A stretch of 64,000 nucleotides of DNA from the NCBI GenBank assembly GCA_038533575.1, contig JBCAYL010000002.1:186001-250000 (forward strand). Reading direction: 5' to 3'. The position numbers and the translations under genes were made by a program. Of this stretch, positions 27,001 through 36,000 are shown in pieces. The stretch's first letter is position 1, and every line of letters starts with the position of its first letter. Source of the stretch: Pseudomonadota bacterium (GTDB lineage Bacteria > Pseudomonadota > Alphaproteobacteria > Rhodobacterales > Rhodobacteraceae). The notes under the pieces are model-generated. The model was not told the origin of the DNA. It searched no databases and was given only the letters and a program-made list of their open reading frames with translations.

Positions 27001-30000
27001 GACCGAGGACGACACCTTCCTCCTGCGGGAAGCGGCCTTCCTGCCGGGCGAGACAGCGGACAAGCCCGGCTACGTGGCGCTGATCCACGGTGACGAGGCA
27101 ACCTATCGCGACGTGACCACCGGCAACGAGCCCTCCCCGAAGGTGCAGCGCATCGGCTATGACAGTGCGCTCAACGGCCGGATGACGATCCTCGGTCTCG
27201 GCGGTGACGATGCCTTCTACGGCGACGGCGTCACCGTCACGACGACCCTCGATGGCGGCGCGGGCAACGACAGCTTCCAGTTCGGACAGATCTTCGGGAC
27301 CCAGCGGACCAGCGCGGATGCAGGCCTGCTGCCGCAGGACGAATTCCCCAACCTGATCGCCACGACCCGGGGCTGGCTCTCGGGCGGCTCTGACGCGCCT
27401 GTCCTCGCCCATGGCGGCAGCGGATCGGATGACTTCACGGTCTATTCCAACCAAGGCGAATTGCGGCTCGAAGGCGACGACGGAAATGACATCTTCACCG
27501 TTCGCGCCTTCGCGCTGGCGGCGGTTTCGACCGACGATTGGAATAACGACGGCATCATCGACGTGCTCGATCTCGATGCGGTGGACGAAGACACCAACAT
27601 GGACGGTGTCATCAACCGGGCCGATGCGGACCGCACCCCGGGCGACACCAGCGACGACGTGATCGTGCTCGACGAAAACGGCGTTGCCTCGCCGATTATC
27701 GGTTCCGATTTCTCCGTCGGCGTGCCGGTGGACGTGCGTACGGGCGGCGGCAATGACGAGGTCCGCTACAACGTTAACGCGCCCGTCTCGATCGAAGGTG
27801 GCACGGGCTTCGACAAGGTCGTGATCCTCGGCACCGAGTTCGCCGATGACTTCGTTATCACCAAGGATGGTATCCTCGGCGCAGGGCTCAACGTGCGCTA
27901 CAGCACCGTGGAGGTGATCGAGGTGGACGGCCTGCAGGGCGACGACGAATTCTTCGTCCAGTCCACAGCGTTCGGCGTGTCCTACCGCGTCATCGGGGGC
28001 CTCGGCTCCGATACGATCAACGTGGCCGGCGACGTGACCGAAGACATCGTGACGCGCGAGCTGGAAGGGGCCTCGGGCGCCGTCAACCACCTCGTGACCT
28101 CGGACGATCTCGCCTATGACGGATTGCTCGTCGACGGGTTCGACTACAACGTTCCCACCGATGATGGCGGGCTCGTGGTGATCGAGGAAAGCGACGGCTT
28201 CACGTCGATCCTCGAGGGCGGCGGCGAGATGGCCACCGACAGCTACACCATCCGCCTCGCCGAAGCGCTGGTAGCCGGGCAGGTGGTCTACGTCACCGTT
28301 TCCGGCGCGCGCTCGACGCAAGAAGAGCAGGACGGCACGCTGTCGAACCTGACGCCGCTGCCGGATGGCTCTGGCTTCTTCCAGCTGCCGGGCGGTGTGG
28401 GTGACAGCTTCTGGCTCTCCTCCACGGCCCCGGCCGATCCGATGGATCCGCAGAACGCCGACTTCCAGCGGACGGTGACCGTGGACGGCGTGATGCAGCA
28501 GCGCGAGAACCGCGCGCTGGTGCTGCGCTTCGACGAGACCAATTGGAACATGGCGCAAGAGGTGCACCTCTTCGCATTCGACGACATGCGGGCTGAGGGC
28601 GACCTCCGCGTCGTCGCGCAGCACAGCGTGATCGCTGTCAACGCCGATCAGTACGACGGGATCGCCGTCCAGAACGTCGAAGTCGATCTCCGTGACAATG
28701 ACACACCGGGCGTGCAGGTCACCCAGATCGACGCCGCGCAATACCTCGCGGACGGAACCATCGTCGAGGATCAGGACACCACCGTAATCGAGGGTGATGC
28801 GACCACGCAGCTTAACGACCTCCTTGCCATCCAGCTGGCCAAGGCGCCCGCCAATGGGACCACGGTCGTCGTGAACCTCAATCTCGGTGAAGAGGCCGAC
28901 AAGGACATCAAGCTCTCCAGCGCCGATGGCCGCTTCCAGATCGTGGACGGGGTGGCGCAGCTGACCTTCGATGACGCAGACTGGGACGACCCGGTGATCG
29001 TCACTGTCGAGGCACGAGACGACGCACGCGTCGAGGATCCGGGCGGCGCTGTGATCTCTATCGACTTGAATACCGATGCCACGACGGACGGGGACTACAT
29101 CTTCCCGAACCTGCGGTCGGGCAATGGGCTCTTCGAGGTCAACGTTCTCGACAATGACAGCGCGGGGTCTCTGGTCCAGCAATCGGGCGGCAGCACTCTG
29201 CTCATCCCCGATGATGCCAGCACCCCCGCCAATGATCCGGTGCCGGACGACTACACGATCCGTCTGACCGGGGCACCCACGGCGGATGTGGACGTGGCGA
29301 TCGTCACCGATGGCCTCGCTGACGTGATCGGCATCGGCGACGGCGAGGGCAACATCACAGCCATCACCCCCGACGATTACGTCGCTGTGGGCGGGCTGCG
29401 TGCAGTCCAGCAGTTCCAGGGCCAGGTGGTCGCCGAGAACAACACCATCACCCGGGACGGCGTGGCGCAATCCTTCGGCAGCTTCATCGACGAGGGCTTC
29501 ACCGCCGGTCAGCAGATCCGTGTGGACAACCTCGGTATCGGCTTCGACGGCGATTACTTCATCGCCTCGGTGACGGATCTCACGATCACCCTGACTGAGG
29601 CCTTCGCGGACTCTGGCCAGGCAAGCTCCGAGACGGCGGTCCTGTCGGACCTGGCGCGGATCGGCTTCTTCGAGGGCGAGGTGAGCTATGCGCCGGATGC
29701 CGGCGGGGCGCTCGACGGAGAGCAGCTTGTCCGGAGCGATGGCTCGGGCTGGCTGGCCGAGGGCTTCCTCGAGGGGCAGTGGGTGCGGGTCACCGACGCC
29801 GCCAACCCCGCTAACGAGGTCGAGCTCAAGATCGAGCTCATCCGCGGCGACAACGACAACAAGGATGAGAAGCTCCAGTTCACCGCCACCACCGCTCTAC
29901 CGGCCTGGCTGACGGGCAGCACAACCGAGGTGACCGTAGAGCGCATCGCGGCCTCTGTCAGCTTCGACGGGACCGATTACTGGAAGCAAAAGACCGTCCA

Positions 30001-33000
30001 GCTCGTGGCCGACCGCGACTTCGACGTGCCGATCACGCGCGAGGGGGCCAAGGTCTTCCCGGCGAGCGCGCATCTTCTGTCCAAGCTGCGCGGACCGCTG
30101 CAGGTCGAGGGCGGCGTGACCGGTGCGGACCGGTCGCTGAATAACGGGCTGAAACTGCCGGGCGAAGCGGATGACTTCCTGATCGCAATCGGGCAGCAAC
30201 CGCCCGAGAGCCAGCAGATCGACGTGCTCAACATCTTCAACGACAGCTCCGTCGAGGACGGCTCCGGCCTGATGACGGAGACCACGCTGACCGGCTTCGG
30301 CATGGCTGACACGCTCGACTTCGGCCCGACGTCGGCCAATGATTTTGGCGAACCCACCGTGGTGCCCGGCGGCATCAGCTGGGGCCGGATCACACTCGGC
30401 GGCGGCGGCTTCGACACCAGCAACGGCGTGTCGACTATCGAAGTTGTCAACATCATGCTGGGCGAGGGCAACGACAGCCTCGATGTCACGGGCACGCTAA
30501 ACAACGTGACGGGCGTCGATACGACCGGCGAGTTCACCATCACACCCGATGCCGGCGGCAATGGCGGCACGATTTCCCGCGAGGGGATTGACTGGCTGGG
30601 CCTCGGCTTCCTGCCGGGCCAGACCGTGCAGATCGAGGGGCAGACGGGCATCTGGACGGTGGACCGGATCGACGATGTCGTGACCCCAGAGGGACAGGAC
30701 CCCAACGACAATTCGATCCTCGTACTCACCGGCGACCCGCTCCCGGCGCTCGTGGGCGAGATCACTGTGATCGGCATCGATGCGCTCGTGGAGACCATCG
30801 GCGCCTTCGCGGTGGCCACTCTCGGTGCCGAGACCCGGGTCACCCGTGATGACAACGTCTCCTGGGAAGAGGACGGCTTCATCGCCGGGCACCTCGTGCG
30901 CGTCGAAGGCGATGGACAGGACCAGTCCGTCCGGCTCATCGCGATCGAGGATGATGGTGCTACGCTTGTATTCGAGAATGCCACGCTGACGGACAGCACG
31001 GCGCTCGCGCTAGAATTGTCGGTACAAGGGCCCCATGGCGGCCTGACGGTTCTCCATGGCGGTGGCAACCGGCCTCTGGAGCTCTGCCTCGATCTCATCG
31101 GTGCCAACGAGGCGGGCGACAGCGTGTCGCTCACCCGGGTGGACGGGCTCGATTGGGCTGGCGACGGCTACAAGGTCGGCGACTACATCCAGCTGGACGG
31201 CGAGGCCGAGACCCGCCTCATCGTCGATATCGTGGATGCCGATAGCAGCTTGGAGCCCGATGATGCCTTCCAGGGCTGGGGCGTTGGCGCAACCTTGATC
31301 CTCGACGGCGGTCCGCTGGCCGCGACAGGCGAGATCGAGGATGCGAAAATTCACGTCGCCAAGCCAGCCGTGATCTCGACCGAGGTCGAGCTCGATCTCG
31401 ATTGCTGCGACAAGGGTGAAGGCCTGTTGGAGCTTACCAGTGTCGACGACTGGGCGGCGCTGGGCTTCGAAGTCGGCCAGATGATCACCATCGAGGGGCT
31501 GCCCGGGACGGCCGAGGTTGTCTCGATCGATGGCAACACGCTCACGGCAGCCTACGATCGCATCGGTCTCACGGTCGAGGGCGTGGTGACCGTTTCCGCA
31601 CTGCAGCCAAGGCTCGACGGCGGGATCCTCGTGGGTGGCGACACCTTCATCGTCACCGGAGGCGCCGGGCCAGACAGCCCGCTCGTGATCTACGGCGATA
31701 CCAGCCAGGACGGCAATTGGTACGCTGGCCAGCCGTTTAGCGTGCTTGGGTACGATTACGGCGAGAAGCCCTTCGATCCGTTCCCGCTGCTGCCCGATGG
31801 CGACAACGAGGATGACGAGTGGGTGATGCCGCTGGCCAATCCCTTTGATCATTTCGGCAATGACGTGATCGACGCGTCGGCGCTCTTCGCAGGAGTGTCG
31901 AGCGATGCTCTGCCTTCCGTCGGGATCACCGCCTATGGCGGCGGCGGCGACGACCTGATCATCGGCAGCCAGGCAGGCGACCACCTGGCAGGCGGTTCGG
32001 GCGATGATTGGATCGAGGGCCAGCGCGGCACCGATCACATCTACGGCGACAGTGGCGTCAACGTGGACATCCTGACGCGTGCACTCTTCATCGCTACCGA
32101 TGATCAGAGCCCACTGCCGACCGTGAATCCGCTGATCCAGTCGGACGGCACGACGCTGCAGCCGGCCCCGTCGCCAGTGCGCGACAGCCTCGTGGCTGGC
32201 AATGACGTCATCTTCGGAGACGGCGCCGGGAGCACTGATGGCGGCGCGGAAGCGCCCGAGGAGCCCTTCCGCGACCTGATCTTCGGCGACCACGGCGAAG
32301 TGCTGATGAACGTGGAAGATCCTAACCTGCCACCGGTACCCTTGCAGCGCATCCAGACGATCGAGCTGGGACTGGTCACCGAGGTCATCGGTGTCGGGTC
32401 AGACAATGGCGGCAACGATACGATCTTCGGCGGTGAAGGTCGCGACATCCTGATGGGTGGCGCGGGTGACGACGTGATCGACACGGGCCAGCTGCAGAAC
32501 CTGCGCGACATCGTCTTCGGCGATAACGGCCGAGTGACGCTTAACGGCTCGGAGAGCTTCGATGCGCCGGATGCAGACGATCTAACGGGCGAAGAGCACA
32601 CCATCCTCGGCTTCAACTTCGACAGCCGCCCCGGTCAGGCGACCGTGGACGGCGTCGCAGGCACCAACGACTCCATCTCGGTGAACGGGGCACCTGCGCC
32701 GCGGGCCGACAACTGGATGAACTTCGACAATGCCGGTGGTGTCTGGGGTAACGAGGCAGGCGAGTTCGTGACCGACGAAAACGGCACCCATCTCGAGGGT
32801 ATCGTTTTCCAGTGGCGCCAGAAGAACAAGAACCTGCCGATCTACGACGACGAAGATCGTAATGATGGCTTCGGCTACACCGATGACCGGTATGATGGCC
32901 GGGATTTGTTGTGGGATTTGGAGGACTACTACGAGGACGAACGCTACCTCGGCGAAAACAAGGCGAGGTTCGACGCACACAACCAGATTCCCAACAAGAA

Positions 33001-36000
33001 CTCCTCGTCGGATGACCGGTTGTTCGAGGGCTACATGCACGTCAAGCGCACCAAGACGATCGAGATTGTCGTCGATGGGCTCGACAAGCACTTCTCGTCC
33101 TACGATGTGTACATCTACCTCGATGCCGACAAGGGTAAGACGCCGGACGAGGGCCCGGCGGTCCGCGTGGTGTCGATCGGCCCGGACAACAGCTACTATC
33201 TCAGCGACCCCCAAGGCGTGCACTTCCGTGGCGAGTATATTCAAGCTACCTCGACGGATCCAAATGCACCGACCGAGGGCAATTACGTGGCCCATGGCGG
33301 CCTCACCGACGGGCGCCTTGTGATTGAGATCACGACGCTGTCTGACTCTCTCATCAGAACACGCCCAGTGATCTCCGGCTTCCAGATCGTGGGGACATCC
33401 CATCCGATCGATCGGGCCGAGAGTGTCGATGCCGAGGTTGGTGGCAACGATGCGATCTATACCGGTGGCGGCGATGACCTCGTCTTCGGCGGGACCGGCA
33501 GCGATTGGATCGACACCGCTGGCGACGCAGATGTGGGTCACCTAGACTATGATGCGGTCTTCGGCGACAACGGTCGAGCCACCCTTCTGCTGACGCAGGC
33601 GCCCGAGACCTACGTGGGCGGCGACATTGGCGAGTTGCGCCACATGGAGACGATCTCCGTGGCCGACACCTTCAACACCAATGACATCATCCTCACCGGC
33701 AACGGCGACGATATCGTGATCGGTGGCCAGGGAGAGGACTGCATCGAAACTGGCGATACGGGGGTCCACAATGGTGTCGATGACGCGCTTTCGGGTGACG
33801 ACATCGTGTCCGTGGGCATCAACTTCACCGCCGGGCGCGAGGAGAGCTTTGTCGAAGGCACGCTGGGCTACGTGGCCGCTGACGGCTGGAACAATCTCGA
33901 CAATGGCAGCTTCACCGACCCGAACGATCCCACCGACGGGATCGATAACGAGACCGGGTTCAAGACATCCGATCCCGAGCTCTTCACCACGAACGAGGGC
34001 GTATCGGTGCTAGTGGGTCACAGCCTGGAGAGCAACGATCCGCAGCGCGCCGGGCGCGTCACGCAGAGCCTGTTCGATCCGGACACGCAGAACGGCCGCC
34101 TCTACAACGGCTACGTCAACGCGCCGAAAGACAAGACGCTCGGCATCAATGTAGGGTCGTTGGATCAACGCTTCGGCGAGAACGAGCCCTACGACGTCTA
34201 TCTCTACGTCATGCTGCAGGCCGGGAATAACACCCGTGACAAGTTCTCCAGCGACATCGTCCTGATCGACGAGAACGGGGTGGAGTACCTGATAGACGAC
34301 CTGCGCGCGACCGGCTTCGACGGCCAATTCGTGCCTTACGATGACGCTGATCCTCTCGGGCGCTCCAACCTCGTCGTGTTCCGCAACGTGACTGGCGACA
34401 GTTTCAGCATCCGCATTCTGGGCTCAGACGATACCGGCGAAACGGATCGGAACCGTCCAAGCATCTCGGCGATGCAAATCGTCGGCGGCGCTGACAAGGA
34501 CAACATCGTGCCACAGGGCGATGATGACAGCGATCGGGTCCTTGGTGACCAAGGCATCGTGAGGCTGCTCGACCGCGAAGTGTTCGAGATGACCTCGGAA
34601 TCTCGCGGCATCGACTACGCGGGTGACGTGATTCTCACGGGCGAAGACGGAGACGTCGTCGTGGGCGGCGATGGCGCCGACCACATCCATGCGGAAGACG
34701 GCAATGATGTCCTCACGGGCGACAACGCTCGGATCCGCCTCTCTGGTGGCGAGGTCATCCAGATCAACGTCGAGGACGCGGAAAAGGAAAACGCGAGCCA
34801 GCTCGTGACGTCCCCTGATTTCGATCCGTTCTCATCCACGGGCGTGCGTCTCCTCGACGTGTCCTCCGGCTGGGGTGACGTGATCGAAGGCGGACGCGAC
34901 GACGATTGGGCCTGGGGCGGCGCGGGCGATGACAACTACGTCTTTGCCGGCGAGCGTCTCGGCTTCGATAGTCTGGTCGAGGCCGGGATCTTCCCCGCGA
35001 ACATCCAGGACCCGGATGATGACGGAGACGGCGTGAAGGGAACGGATGTGCCCGCAGGTCTCGACAACGACACTGGGGATGTCCTCGATTTCAGTGGCTA
35101 CCTGCACGAAATCGACTTGCGCCTCGAGAACGTCGAGCCTCGCAGCTACAACGACGACGTTATCTTCGGCGATCTGAACGGCTCGCTGCGGCTCTTCTCG
35201 TCGGATGCCTTCGAGGATGTCGTGGGCTCGCAGTTCGACGACCGTATCCGAGCCAATGTTCGCAACAATGCGATCATGGGTCTCGACGGCAACGACACGA
35301 TCCTGTCGGGCGCTGGCGATGACTTCGTGGACGGGGGCAACGGCAACGACGATATCTGGATGGGCCTCGACGCCGGAGAAGAAGACTTCGTGGTTGAAGG
35401 TGCCGATGAGTTCACCCAGTGGTTCCATCTCGCGCTCGGCGGTGCTGGCAATGACGAGTTCTTCCTCTCCAACGGTATCGACCTCGTGGATGGCGAAGAT
35501 GGCAACGACCGGATCTTCGGCGGCGGAGCCGACGGCGAGACCGGGGTCAGCCTCGAGCCCACTGACCTGCTCTTTGGCAGTGACGGCAGCGACCGCATCG
35601 AAGGTGGGCGCGGGATCGACACCCTCGCCGGCGGAGCCGGTGCGGACAACGTGAACGGCAATGGCGGCGACATCGAGATCGAGCGGGCACTTGATCCCGA
35701 GGATCGCGACGACCTCATCGCTGGCAAGCTCAGCGACTTCGCGATTGCCTTTGACCGGGTCGATTTCATCACTGTGCCCGCCAATGGCGAACCACTGCGT
35801 GGCAAGGTCGCGCCGTTCATCGAGACCATCCCCGCCCCGGAGAAGTGCCCGGAAGAGATGGAAATGGTCGCTCTGACCGCTGCCTATGCGGCCGAAGGTC
35901 TGGGCGAGCCAGATGACGTGCTTACCTTGAGCGAGGCCAAGGCCGGGCTGGCTGCCGCCCGCGGCCTCTGGGAGGACAGCGAGTACGTCGATACGGAGCA

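Larger units (their letters stand above)
31930..35690 (+). other. RTX (hemolysin-type calcium-binding) repeat region
   Basis: Clusters of glycine/aspartate nonapeptides of the GGxGxDxUx type lie near 31935-32055, 32405-32490, 33440-33530, 33680-33760, 34620-34735, 34870-34955, 35280-35370 and 35430-35680. Examples are GGSGDDWIEGQ, GGAGDDVIDTG, GGTGSDWIDTA and GGAGADNVNGNG. RTX repeats fold into calcium-bound parallel beta-rolls, usually in type I secreted proteins. Here the clusters are short and interrupted by other domains. Confidence 0.85.

Noticed and set aside
26906-29470. Minus-strand open frame of 854 codons
   Set aside because: Shadow of the Calx-beta and RTX-like region of the giant gene.
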